From NCBI GenBank assembly GCA_934553185.1, contig CAKTFF010000007.1:1-19173 (forward strand): 19,173 nt of DNA. The letters run 5' to 3'. The position numbers were made by a program, and so were the translations under genes. Origin of the DNA: an uncultured Devosia sp. GTDB taxonomy: Bacteria > Pseudomonadota > Alphaproteobacteria > Rhizobiales > Devosiaceae. This document shows, one piece after another, positions 6,858 through 14,545 of this stretch. The first letter of the stretch is position 1. Each line of letters opens with the position of its first letter. The notes beneath the pieces are model-generated. The model saw only the letters and a program-made list of their open reading frames with translations. It ran no database searches and was not told the DNA's origin.

Positions 6858-8366
6858 ATGAGTGACATCGCTTCTTTCCGCCAAGCCGTCGAAACGTTTA
6901 TGTCTACCCGCGGCTGGACGCCGACGCGGTTCGGCCGCACCGTGGCGGGTGATCCGCTGTTTGTGTTCGATCTTCGCGAAGGGCGCGAACCGCGCTCGGA
7001 CACGCGGGCGAGAATTCTCAAAGCCATGCAGGATTTCGGCGACGGACAGGCTCTGCCGCCTTTGCGCGTCGGTGTCGCCGGCCTGGGAAATGTCGGAGCC
7101 ACCCTGGTGCGCATTCTCCAGAAGGATGGTGCCGAACTCACGCGCAAGCTGGGCCGCCAGCTTGTGGTCACCGCGGTAGCCGCGCGCTCCCGCTCGCGCG
7201 ATCGCGGCATCGACATTTCGGGCCTCGACTGGTTCGACGATCCGGTCGCCTTGGCTAAGTCTGATGGTATCGACCTGTTTGTCGAACTGATCGGAGGCGA
7301 AGACGGTCCGGCCTTTGCGGCGGTTAAGGCTGCATTGGAGAAGGGGCGACCGGTGGTTACCGCCAACAAGGCCCTGCTTGCCAAGCACGGCGTAACTCTG
7401 GCGAAACTGGCTGAAGAATCAGGCGCCCAGCTTGGCTTTGAAGCGGCGGTCGCCGGCGGCATTCCCGTCATCAAGACCCTGCGTGAGGGGCTGGGTTCGG
7501 CGCGGATCGCCAAGGTGTTCGGCATCATGAACGGCACCTGCAACTATATCCTCACCCGGATGGGCAACGAGTCCATCAGTTTCGCCGATTGCCTCAAGGA
7601 CGCGCAGGCGCTCGGTTATGCGGAAGCCGACCCAACCTTTGACGTCGAAGGTTTTGACACGGCGCACAAGCTTTCAATCCTCGCCACGCTCTGCTTCGGC
7701 TACGAAATCGCCCCCGACAAAATCAGGGTCGAGGGGATCAGCAAGATCACCCAGCACGACATCAAGGTCGCCGCCGAACTTGGGTACAAGATCAAGCTGC
7801 TCGGCATTGCGCAGCGCACCGATGAAGGCATCGAGCAGCGCGTTCATCCCACCTTCGTGCCCAAGGGCAGCGCTATTGCCGGTGTGGACGGCGTGATGAA
7901 CGCTGTGGCGCTCGAAACCGATCATGTCCATGAACTCCTGCTCGCCGGACCCGGCGCGGGCGGACCGCCCACTGCTGCTTCGGTGTTGTCGGACATTCTC
8001 GACATCGCCCGCGGAACGCGTGTGCCGCCTCTAGGTGTTCCAAGTGAAGAATTGCTGCCTTACAAGGATGCGCCCATGCGCGCGCATGAAGGCGGCTACT
8101 ATGTACGCCTCAATGCCAAGGATGTGCCCGGCGCATTGGCCTCGATCACAAGCCGCATGGCCGAACACGGCATTTCGCTGGATTCCGTCATCCAGCGTTC
8201 TGATCTCAGCGCCAAGGCCGTGGCGTCGGACGGATCGCCGAGCCGCACGGTGGTTTTGATCACCCAAAGAACTTTGGAGTCCGCTGTGCGTGAATCACTT
8301 GCGCAAATAGCAGGCGATGGGTTTATCGTTGGTCATCCGCAGTTGATCCGGATCGAAACGCTCTAA
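6858..8366 (+). CDS. hom: Homoserine dehydrogenase with N-terminal HTH-like extension
   Basis: This enzyme reduces aspartate semialdehyde to homoserine with NAD(P)H, the branch point to threonine and methionine. The Rossmann motif G-L-G-N-V-G is at 75-80, the N-K catalytic lysine of T-A-N-K-A-L at K171, the substrate-domain motif G-I-M-N-G-T-C-N-Y-I-L-T follows the A-G-G-I-P-V-I-K region, and a C-terminal ACT domain starts near residue 412 (G-G-Y-Y-V-R-L). The protein has 502 residues, whereas the usual ACT-containing form has about 430-440. The excess is residues 1-65, ahead of L-P-P-L-R-V-G-V-A-G-L-G. That stretch (F-M-S-T-R-G-W-T-P-T-R-F-G-R, G-D-P-L-F-V-F-D-L-R-E-G-R, then T-R-A-R-I-L-K-A-M) looks like the small alphaproteobacterial Cro/CI-like DNA-binding module. 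The ATG at 6858 has a weak SD; the first internal ATG at 7026 would remove this module. The gene precedes fructose-bisphosphatase by 34 bases. Confidence 0.93.
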   Translation: MSDIASFRQAVETFMSTRGWTPTRFGRTVAGDPLFVFDLREGREPRSDTRARILKAMQDFGDGQALPPLRVGVAGLGNVGATLVRILQKDGAELTRKLGRQLVVTAVAARSRSRDRGIDISGLDWFDDPVALAKSDGIDLFVELIGGEDGPAFAAVKAALEKGRPVVTANKALLAKHGVTLAKLAEESGAQLGFEAAVAGGIPVIKTLREGLGSARIAKVFGIMNGTCNYILTRMGNESISFADCLKDAQALGYAEADPTFDVEGFDTAHKLSILATLCFGYEIAPDKIRVEGISKITQHDIKVAAELGYKIKLLGIAQRTDEGIEQRVHPTFVPKGSAIAGVDGVMNAVALETDHVHELLLAGPGAGGPPTAASVLSDILDIARGTRVPPLGVPSEELLPYKDAPMRAHEGGYYVRLNAKDVPGALASITSRMAEHGISLDSVIQRSDLSAKAVASDGSPSRTVVLITQRTLESAVRESLAQIAGDGFIVGHPQLIRIETL

Positions 8367-8369
8367 GGA

Positions 8370-8392
8370 CCCCAAAGGGGCCGGGCTCCCGG
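8370..8392 (+). other. Back-to-back short hairpins between hom and the fructose-bisphosphatase gene
   Basis: CCCC-AAA-GGGG (8370-8380) is followed at once by CCGGG-CT-CCCGG (8381-8392), and the G-rich SD (GGGGGAAG) of the next gene overlaps the second hairpin's edge. There is no T-tract, so this looks like an intercistronic stabiliser or translation-modulating structure and not a terminator. Confidence 0.35.
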
Positions 8393-8400
8393 GGGGAAGC

Positions 8401-9387
8401 ATGAAACTGAGCAAGGCGGAGGACGAGAAGAGCCCTGCCAACCTGCACCGCAGCCTAACTTTGGAACTGGTGCGCGTCACTGAACGCGCAGCGATTGCTG
8501 CCGCCGAATGGCGCGGCAAGGGCAATGAACAGGCGGCGGACGAAGCCGCTGTCGCTGCCATGAAAGACGAACTCGACTCTGTCGCCATCTCTGGTCGCAT
8601 CGTTATCGGCGAAGGCGAGGAAAATGAGTGCGACAACCTTTACATCGGCCAAACCGTGGGTTCGGGCGAGGGGCCTCAGGTGGATATCGCAGTCGACCCG
8701 CTTGAGGGCGTGACGCTCTGCGCCAAGAACCAACCCGACTCCATTGTCGTGCTGGCAATGGCTGAGCGCGGTGGCCTGCTCAATGTCGCGCGCAACGTTT
8801 ATATGCACAAGATCGCCATCGGTGCCGACTACGCTCCGGGCACCGTCCATATTGACTGGACTCCCACCGAAAACGTCGGGGCATTGGCCAAGGCCAAGGG
8901 CGTTCCGCTCAGCGAGATCACCGCCATCGTCCTGGACCGGCCGCGCCATGCCGGGCTGATCGAGGAACTGCGCACGACGGGCGTTGCGGTCAAGCTGATC
9001 AGCGACGGCGACATTGCCGGGGTCATGCATGCGGTCAACACCGAAGACACCGGCATCGACATCTATCTGGGTTCTGGCGGGGCACCGGAAGGCGTTCTCG
9101 CCGCAGCGGCCTTGCGCTGCATCGGCGGGCAGATGCAGGGCAAGCTGATCCTCGACACCCCAGCCAAGCGCGACCGAGCCGCTGGCATGGGCATTCGCGA
9201 TCCCCATCGCATCTATGACGTGACTGAACTGGCCTCGGGCGACGTTCTGGTTGCTGCAACCGGCGTTACCGACGGCACCCTGCTCGAGGGCATCCGCCTC
9301 CGCCGCAACTCGGTTCAGACCAACACCATAGTGATGCGCTCCTGGAGCCAGACCGTGCGCTGGATCAAGGCCCAGCACGCGCGGTAG
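8401..9387 (+). CDS. glpX: Class II fructose-1,6-bisphosphatase (GlpX family)
   Basis: This 328-residue Mg2+/Mn2+-dependent phosphatase would hydrolyse fructose 1,6-bisphosphate to fructose 6-phosphate in gluconeogenesis, and possibly sedoheptulose bisphosphate. The N-terminal R-V-T-E-R-A-A-I-A-A-A-E-W-R-G-K-G stretch, S-G-R-I-V-I-G-E-G-E-E-N-E, A-V-D-P-L-E-G, L-D-R-P-R-H and G-S-G-G-A-P-E-G-V-L-A-A are the GlpX landmarks in the right order and spacing. Start ATG has a strong GGGGGAAG SD. The residue after D-P-L-E-G is Val104 (codon GTG); in characterised GlpX enzymes this position is a catalytically important Thr (E. coli T90, M. tuberculosis T84). The following residue is Thr105. All other visible motifs are intact, so activity may be altered or Thr105 may substitute. 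The gene probably belongs to one unit with hom and possibly recJ. Confidence 0.92.
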   Translation: MKLSKAEDEKSPANLHRSLTLELVRVTERAAIAAAEWRGKGNEQAADEAAVAAMKDELDSVAISGRIVIGEGEENECDNLYIGQTVGSGEGPQVDIAVDPLEGVTLCAKNQPDSIVVLAMAERGGLLNVARNVYMHKIAIGADYAPGTVHIDWTPTENVGALAKAKGVPLSEITAIVLDRPRHAGLIEELRTTGVAVKLISDGDIAGVMHAVNTEDTGIDIYLGSGGAPEGVLAAAALRCIGGQMQGKLILDTPAKRDRAAGMGIRDPHRIYDVTELASGDVLVAATGVTDGTLLEGIRLRRNSVQTNTIVMRSWSQTVRWIKAQHAR

Positions 9388-9468
9388 TGGGGAACATTAC
9401 CTCTCAACGAGGATAAGGGAACAACCACAACCCTTTTAACTCCGCACCAAATCGCCTACCTCTCGCTT

Positions 9469-11259
9469 ATGCCCGATGCGCCACGCCCCTTCCTAGATGT
9501 TTCCCGTTCCCTGACCGGTCGGACCTGGGTTGATCGATTGGATGCCGGCACCACCCGCACCGCCACAGCCATCGGGCAGCGCAGCGAGATCGGTGAAATC
9601 CTCGCGCGAGTGATGGCAGCCCGCGGCGTGGGCCTTGATGAAGCCGAGCGCTATCTTGAGCCCACCATTCGCGGCTTGATGCCGGACCCATCGACCTTGA
9701 CCGCAATGGATGCGCTGGCCGATCGCTTGGCCAAGGCAATCACCGATAGCGAATCCATTGCCCTGTTCGGCGATTACGATGTGGATGGCGCGTGCTCGTG
9801 TGCCTTGATGGCGCGCTATTTGCGCCACTTCGGCATCGAGCCGCAGGTGCACATCCCCGATCGCATCTTTGAAGGCTACGGTCCCAACATACCGGCGATG
9901 GACAAGCTGATCGACGGTGGCGCCACGCTGGTCATCACCCTTGATTGCGGAACCACGAGCGACGCGCCCATCGCTCATGCGCGCGGTCGTGGCGCGGACG
10001 TTCTGGTGATTGACCATCACCTCAGCGATCACGAACTTCCCCCCGCAACAGCTCTGGTCAATCCCAACCGGCCCGACGATATTTCGGGCCTCGGTTATCT
10101 TTGTGCGGCAGGAGTGACCTTTATGGTGCTGGTGGCGGTCAACCGCGCCTTGCGCCAGCGAGGCGACACCGGCCTGCCGGACCTTCTCAAGCTGCTTGAC
10201 CTGGTGGCGCTCGCCACCGTCTGCGACGTGGTTCCCTTGCTCGGCCTCAATCGGGCATTTGTGATGCGCGGCCTCGACATGGTGCGGCGCGGCGATAACC
10301 GCGGCATTGCTGCGCTGGCACTCGCAGCACGGCTGAACGGTCCGATCAACCCCTACCATCTCGGCTTCTTGATTGGTCCTCGGATCAATGCGGGTGGACG
10401 GATCGGCAATGCGGCGCTCGGCGCAGAACTGCTGACCATCGACGATGAACACCATGCGCTCGCCATCGCCGCTCGACTTGACGAGCTCAACAGCGAGCGG
10501 CAGCGCATTGAGGTCGAGGCCGTCGAGCAGGCCACAGCCGTAGCCGAGCTCGAGATCGGCAGTGGCGAAGGACCGCCGGTTCTCGTTCTCGCCTCTGCCG
10601 AATGGCATCCCGGCGTGGCTGGCTTGATTGCTGCCCGGTTGCGCGAACGCTTTGAACGCCCCGCCTTTGCCATCGCGCTGCAGGCGGATGGCACGGGGAC
10701 TGGCTCGGGTCGGTCTATGCCCGGAGTTGATCTTGGCCGGGCAGTGATCGAAGCGGTTGAACGCGGTCTTGTCCACAAGGGCGGTGGCCATGCCATGGCC
10801 GCTGGTGTGACGGTCAAACCGGGGCAACTTGGACCCTTCCGTGCCTTTCTGGCGGAAACGCTGTCGCGCGACGTGACTACGGCGCGGGCCGTCACCGCAT
10901 TGCCCATCGACGCGGCGCTGACGGCGCGCGGCGCCAGCCTCGACCTCGTCCACGATCTGGAACGGGCAGGGCCATACGGGTCGGGAAATCCCGGTCCGGT
11001 CTTCGCCTTTCCCGCGCATCGCGCCAAATTGGCCCAGGTCGTGGGTAAGGGCGGCCATGTCAGCTTCACCCTCACCTCGGAGGACGGCGCGCGGCTCAAG
11101 GCCATTGCGTTCAGGGCTGCAAACACCGCGCTCGGCGACGCTCTTCTGCGGGAAGGCGATACGGCATTTCACTTCGCCGGCTCGCTTTCAATCGATCACT
11201 ACCAGGGGCGCGAGCAGGTGCAGTTTCGCGTCACGGATCTGGCTCGTCCGCGGGGCTGA
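9469..11259 (+). CDS. recJ: Single-stranded-DNA-specific exonuclease RecJ
   Basis: This 596-residue 5'-3' ssDNA exonuclease acts in RecF-pathway recombination and mismatch repair. The DHH phosphoesterase core shows D-Y-D-V-D-G (102-107), L-D-C-G-T-T-S, and D-H-H at 182-184. The motif G-P-R-I-N-A-G-G-R follows the linker, and the DHHA1 domain carries H-K-G-G-G-H-A-M-A-A-G (436 onward), including the GGGH substrate loop. A C-terminal OB-like domain ends in Y-Q-G-R-E-Q-V-Q-F-R-V-T-D, which is typical of RecJ. Length is normal (550-600). The ATG at 9469 has no clear SD in the pyrimidine-rich leader. It lies 81 bases after the fructose-bisphosphatase gene, in the same direction; a weak AAGGG/CCCTT stem with a short T-run lies between at about 9415-9437. 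Confidence 0.95.
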   Translation: MPDAPRPFLDVSRSLTGRTWVDRLDAGTTRTATAIGQRSEIGEILARVMAARGVGLDEAERYLEPTIRGLMPDPSTLTAMDALADRLAKAITDSESIALFGDYDVDGACSCALMARYLRHFGIEPQVHIPDRIFEGYGPNIPAMDKLIDGGATLVITLDCGTTSDAPIAHARGRGADVLVIDHHLSDHELPPATALVNPNRPDDISGLGYLCAAGVTFMVLVAVNRALRQRGDTGLPDLLKLLDLVALATVCDVVPLLGLNRAFVMRGLDMVRRGDNRGIAALALAARLNGPINPYHLGFLIGPRINAGGRIGNAALGAELLTIDDEHHALAIAARLDELNSERQRIEVEAVEQATAVAELEIGSGEGPPVLVLASAEWHPGVAGLIAARLRERFERPAFAIALQADGTGTGSGRSMPGVDLGRAVIEAVERGLVHKGGGHAMAAGVTVKPGQLGPFRAFLAETLSRDVTTARAVTALPIDAALTARGASLDLVHDLERAGPYGSGNPGPVFAFPAHRAKLAQVVGKGGHVSFTLTSEDGARLKAIAFRAANTALGDALLREGDTAFHFAGSLSIDHYQGREQVQFRVTDLARPRG

Positions 11260-11445
11260 ACCCGCTTAAACTCGCTGTCAAGCTGCGCAAACTGCTGCTT
11301 GCATATCCATTTGCGGCGGATACACTCCTTTTGGCTCCGCATGGAACACGCTGTTGCAGCTGACTTGCCTTGCCGCCGACTTCAACCAAAGACGGCAGCC
11401 GACGCGTTGCCGCCCAGTCTGTCGATATCTGGATCAAGCGTCGTT

Positions 11446-12681
11446 ATGACCAAATCAGCAGCGGAAAACAGCAGAACCGGCGCAATGCCGTGGACTCATT
11501 TTGCTTCATGGGCGGTTGAGCAGATCGGGTTGCGCATGGTCGGCGAACCAACCCATGGTTCGGTCACAGTCATCCTGCCCAGCGGACGGACCCGCACGAT
11601 CGGCAATCCGGCCTCGGGCCTCCATTCGGTGCTGCGCCTCAACAATTTCCGCGTCATCACTGAAGCCATGCGGCGCGGTACGGTGGGGTTTGCTGCGGCG
11701 TACATGAACGGGGACATCGAGGTCGACGACCTGACGGCACTGTTTCGGTTTTTCCTGCAGAACCGGGACATGTTTGAGAACGCCAATCCCGGATTTTTCC
11801 GCAAGGCAGCGGGGGACCTGCACTACCACCTGTCGCGCGGCAACACGCTCGAAGGCTCAAAGAAGAACATCGCCGAGCACTATGATCTCGGCAACGACTT
11901 TTATGGCGAGTGGCTCGATCCATCGATGACCTATTCCTCTGCGCTTTTCACCCCTGGTGATCAGACCCTTGAAGAGGCGCAGCGCGCCAAGTATCGGCGG
12001 GTTGCCGACATGGCGGGCATCACCGAGGGCTCTTCGGTTCTGGAAATCGGTTGTGGCTGGGGCGGCTTCGCTGAAACGGTCGCGCGAGACTACAAGGCGC
12101 ATCTGCGCGGCATCACCCTTTCAGCCGAACAGCTCAGATACGGGCAGGAGCGCCTAGCGCGCCAAGGGCTCGATGATCTGGCAACGCTGGTCTTTGAGGA
12201 TTATCGACACACCAAAGGGCAATTCGATCATATCGGCTCCATTGAGATGATCGAGGCTGTAGGCGAGGATAACTGGCCCAGCTATTTTCAGGCCATCCAT
12301 GATCGTCTCAAGCCCGGGGGCACGGCGGCCATCCAGGCCATCACCATCAGCGAGGCAGATTTCGATGGCTATCGCAGCGGGCCCGACTTCATCCAGCGCT
12401 ACATCTTTCCCGGCGGCATGCTGCTGACCAAGACCGTAATGAAAGAGTTTGGCAACAAGTACAATCTCGTGCTGGAGAATGCCGAAACCTTCCGGCTGAG
12501 CTATGCTAAGACCCTCCGGCTCTGGCGCGAGCGCTTCCTTGAACGCTGGTCGGTAATCGCGCCACTCGGCTATGATGAACTGTTCAAGCGCAAGTGGGTC
12601 TACTATCTGAGCTATTGTGAAGCCGGTTTCACCGAAGGCTCAATAGACGTCGGCATCTATCAATATCGCAAGCCATCTTAG
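11446..12681 (+). CDS. Cyclopropane-fatty-acyl-phospholipid synthase family methyltransferase
   Basis: This 411-residue SAM-dependent enzyme of the Cfa/CMAS family would add a methylene bridge to unsaturated acyl chains of membrane phospholipids. The N-domain carries A-A-Y-M-N-G-D-I-E-V-D-D-L. The characteristic block A-E-H-Y-D-L-G-N-D-F-Y and M-T-Y-S-S-A-L-F follows. The SAM-binding motif V-L-E-I-G-C-G-W-G-G is at 198-207, and G-I-T-L-S-A-E-Q and S-I-E-M-I-E-A-V-G are further family motifs. The reading frame is open back to 11299, but the region 11299-11445 is not family-like, so the ATG at 11446 is chosen; ATG at 11485 is a second option. Both have weak SDs. It is tail-to-tail with an SDR gene and their stop codons overlap. 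Alphaproteobacteria often carry several paralogues, so I give no symbol. Confidence 0.92.
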   Translation: MTKSAAENSRTGAMPWTHFASWAVEQIGLRMVGEPTHGSVTVILPSGRTRTIGNPASGLHSVLRLNNFRVITEAMRRGTVGFAAAYMNGDIEVDDLTALFRFFLQNRDMFENANPGFFRKAAGDLHYHLSRGNTLEGSKKNIAEHYDLGNDFYGEWLDPSMTYSSALFTPGDQTLEEAQRAKYRRVADMAGITEGSSVLEIGCGWGGFAETVARDYKAHLRGITLSAEQLRYGQERLARQGLDDLATLVFEDYRHTKGQFDHIGSIEMIEAVGEDNWPSYFQAIHDRLKPGGTAAIQAITISEADFDGYRSGPDFIQRYIFPGGMLLTKTVMKEFGNKYNLVLENAETFRLSYAKTLRLWRERFLERWSVIAPLGYDELFKRKWVYYLSYCEAGFTEGSIDVGIYQYRKPS

Positions 12682-13436
12682 CGCCTCGGCTTCGGCAGCA
12701 GCGTCGCCATTAGCCTGAAGAATAGCGGGTAAGGCAGCCAGCGTACGACCTTCATCAGCCACACCATACGTCGCGGAAAAGCGATCTCGAAACGCTTTGA
12801 TCGGGTCAGTCCGTCGACGATCCGCCGCGCGGCATCGTCTGTCTCAAGCAGCAAGGGCATAGGGAAGTCGTTGCGGTCAGTCAGTTCGCTCCTGACGTAG
12901 CCGGGCGCGATCATGCGGACACAGATATTGTCGGGAGCCAATTCGACACGCTTTGTTTGAAGAAGGCTGATCAAAGCTGCCTTTGTAGAGGCATAGGCCG
13001 CAGCACGCGGGACACCAAAATACCCGGCAAGCGAGGTGACTACGGCAAACTGGCCGCCACCTTGAAGGCGCATTTGCGCGATCAGTGGATCGGCCACTCT
13101 GATGAGGCCAAGATAGTTGGCGTCCATTATCGAAGTGAATTCATCGATGTCGTAGCGACCCACCACGGTTGGCTGGGCAACGGCAACGCTGAAAACAAAG
13201 AGATCTATACGCCCGAGATCAGCCACAACATTGCGCACGGTATCGATCACCGCCTGATTGTCGCTTACATCCAAACCAAAACACCGCATGCGGGAACTTG
13301 CGGAGGCGACTTCAGCCAGCTTGTCGAGCCTGCGCCCCGAGATGGCCACTGTCCAGCCGCGCGCTGCTAAAAGTCTCGCTGTTGCGGCACCTATGCCCGA
13401 GCCGCCCCCGATAATCCAGGCCGTGCCAGTTTGCAT
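12678..13436 (-). CDS. Short-chain dehydrogenase/reductase (SDR) family protein
   Basis: This 252-residue classical SDR is an NAD(P)-dependent oxidoreductase of unknown substrate. The nucleotide loop G-G-G-S-G-I-G is at 10-16, and G-R-R follows beta-2 (S-G-R-R-L-D-K-L), suggesting NADP preference. The catalytic set is visible: Ser135, Tyr148 and Lys152 (Y-A-S-T-K), with Asn107 in D-A-N-Y-L-G. The usual N-N-A-G motif after beta-4 is replaced by S-V-A-V-A. The C-terminus (R-W-L-P-Y-P-L-F-F-R-L-M-A) is hydrophobic and basic, suggesting membrane association and a lipid-type substrate. The ATG at 13436 is chosen because GGAA lies about 7 bases upstream; the ATG at 13448 is in frame but has no SD. 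It is convergent with the cfa-type gene with a 4-base overlap. In related genomes such an SDR accompanies Cfa genes, so a lipid role is plausible. Confidence 0.85.
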   Translation of the reverse strand: MQTGTAWIIGGGSGIGAATARLLAARGWTVAISGRRLDKLAEVASASSRMRCFGLDVSDNQAVIDTVRNVVADLGRIDLFVFSVAVAQPTVVGRYDIDEFTSIMDANYLGLIRVADPLIAQMRLQGGGQFAVVTSLAGYFGVPRAAAYASTKAALISLLQTKRVELAPDNICVRMIAPGYVRSELTDRNDFPMPLLLETDDAARRIVDGLTRSKRFEIAFPRRMVWLMKVVRWLPYPLFFRLMATLLPKPRR

Positions 13437-13523
13437 TATCAGTTCCATAAAGGTCAGAGGCAACACAGCACGAAAGCAGCCTTGGTCTCAAGCATGAGGT
13501 AAGCGGCACACCTGCAGCAAACA

Positions 13524-13538
13524 TGACTTGACTGATCA
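13524..13538 (+). promoter_or_regulatory. RirA-like iron-responsive operator (TGA-N9-TCA) ahead of the siderophore operon
   Basis: TGACTTGACTGATCA matches TGA-N9-TCA exactly and overlaps a -35-like TTGACT (13528-13533). It ends 54 bases before the ATG at 13593. No convincing -10 is visible downstream. The same motif form and the same -35 overlap occur before the solo binding-protein gene at 5817. The role is inferred from motif and position. Confidence 0.45.
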
Positions 13539-13592
13539 GGTTATGCGCAATTAGGTAGCGCCGTTTTCAGCCACTTGATGAGACCGGGCGCC

Positions 13593-14543
13593 ATGTCCAA
13601 GACGATCCTGCTTGTTTCAACTGCAGCTACATTCGCGTTCCTGCCAACGATCGCTTCTGCCGAGCAATGGACTTTCACCGATAGCACCGGACAGACGGTA
13701 ACGCTTGAGGAAGTGCCGACCCGCATCATTGCCAGCCAAGACGCGGCGGCGGGCCTTATTCCCTTGGGTATTCGTCCTGTTGCGATCTACGCCGATAGTG
13801 CTGTTGCAGATGCCAAAGCGCTTGAAGGATTGGACCTGTCCGGCATCGAAATTATTGGCCAAGCTTGGGGCGAGGTGGACATCGAAAAAGCCGCAGCGTT
13901 CGATCCGCAACTCATCATCGCTGAATATTGGCCACTCGATGGGACGTGGAGTGGTGGGGAAAACGCTGAAACCGGCCTGAGCCCCTTGGCACCAATCACC
14001 GGCGTGACCCAGGGCAACTCTGTGGTCACCCTAATCGAAGATTATGAAGCCTTGGCGCAGAGCCTGGGCGCTGATCTCAGCGCCCCTGCGATCGCCCAGG
14101 ACAAGGCGGCATTTGAAAAGGCCAAGGCTGACTTTGAGGCGGCAACAGCAGCCAAGCCGAACCTGACCGCCATGGCTGTGTGGCCCGGTCCGGACGCACT
14201 CTATGTCGCTGCTGTCGCCGGTGCTGCCGAACTCATGGATTTCCGCGCCTGGGGCCTCAACCTCGTTGATCCGGAAGTGGCAGACGATCGCGGCTATTGG
14301 GAAACCCTGTCGTGGGAAAATGCCGACAAGTACCAACCCGACCTGCTCATGGTGGATAATCGATCGACCACGACCATGGAAACAACCAAGACCCAGCCAA
14401 CCTGGATGCTGATGGAAGCGGCCAAGGCAGGGGCTGTGACGGATTGGCCGGCCTTCTGGCTGCGCAACTACGGCGCTTACGCCGATGAACTTACCAAGAT
14501 CACGGCCACCATCAATGCCGCCGACGAGAACCTAACCGAATAG
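13593..14543 (+). CDS. Iron-siderophore ABC transporter periplasmic binding protein
   Basis: This 316-residue class III substrate-binding protein is the first gene of a four-gene transporter operon. The signal peptide M-S-K-T-I-L-L-V-S-T...P-T-I-A-S-A is probably cleaved after residue 23, before E-Q-W-T-F-T-D; there is no lipobox. The strand V-P-T-R-I-I-A-S-Q-D and the block A-A-A-F-D-P-Q-L-I-I-A-E-Y-W are the family entry and lobe motifs. It is homologous to, but diverged from, the solo binding protein at 5817. In-frame alternative starts are TTG 13575 and ATG 13578; ATG 13593 is preferred because it begins directly at the basic n-region of the signal peptide. Two bases separate it from the first permease gene. 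The ligand is probably a ferric siderophore; heme or cobalamin cannot be excluded by sequence reading. Confidence 0.87.
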   Translation: MSKTILLVSTAATFAFLPTIASAEQWTFTDSTGQTVTLEEVPTRIIASQDAAAGLIPLGIRPVAIYADSAVADAKALEGLDLSGIEIIGQAWGEVDIEKAAAFDPQLIIAEYWPLDGTWSGGENAETGLSPLAPITGVTQGNSVVTLIEDYEALAQSLGADLSAPAIAQDKAAFEKAKADFEAATAAKPNLTAMAVWPGPDALYVAAVAGAAELMDFRAWGLNLVDPEVADDRGYWETLSWENADKYQPDLLMVDNRSTTTMETTKTQPTWMLMEAAKAGAVTDWPAFWLRNYGAYADELTKITATINAADENLTE

Positions 14544-14545
14544 CC

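Noticed and set aside
8455..9378. Open frame of 307 codons antisense to the fructose-bisphosphatase gene
   Set aside because: It is the complement of a well-supported GlpX gene and has no domain or SD of its own.
9415..9437. AAGGG/CCCTT hairpin with short T-run between glpX and recJ as a terminator
   Set aside because: Five base pairs with an 11-base loop is too weak to call.
9493..11172. Open frame of 559 codons antisense to recJ
   Set aside because: It lies fully inside recJ, has no recognisable domain, and arises from high GC and third-position bias in the real gene.
11299..11445. N-terminal extension of the Cfa-type protein from an ATG at 11299
   Set aside because: The translated segment is Arg/Ser/Leu-rich with no family match, while ATG 11446 gives a normal-length protein.
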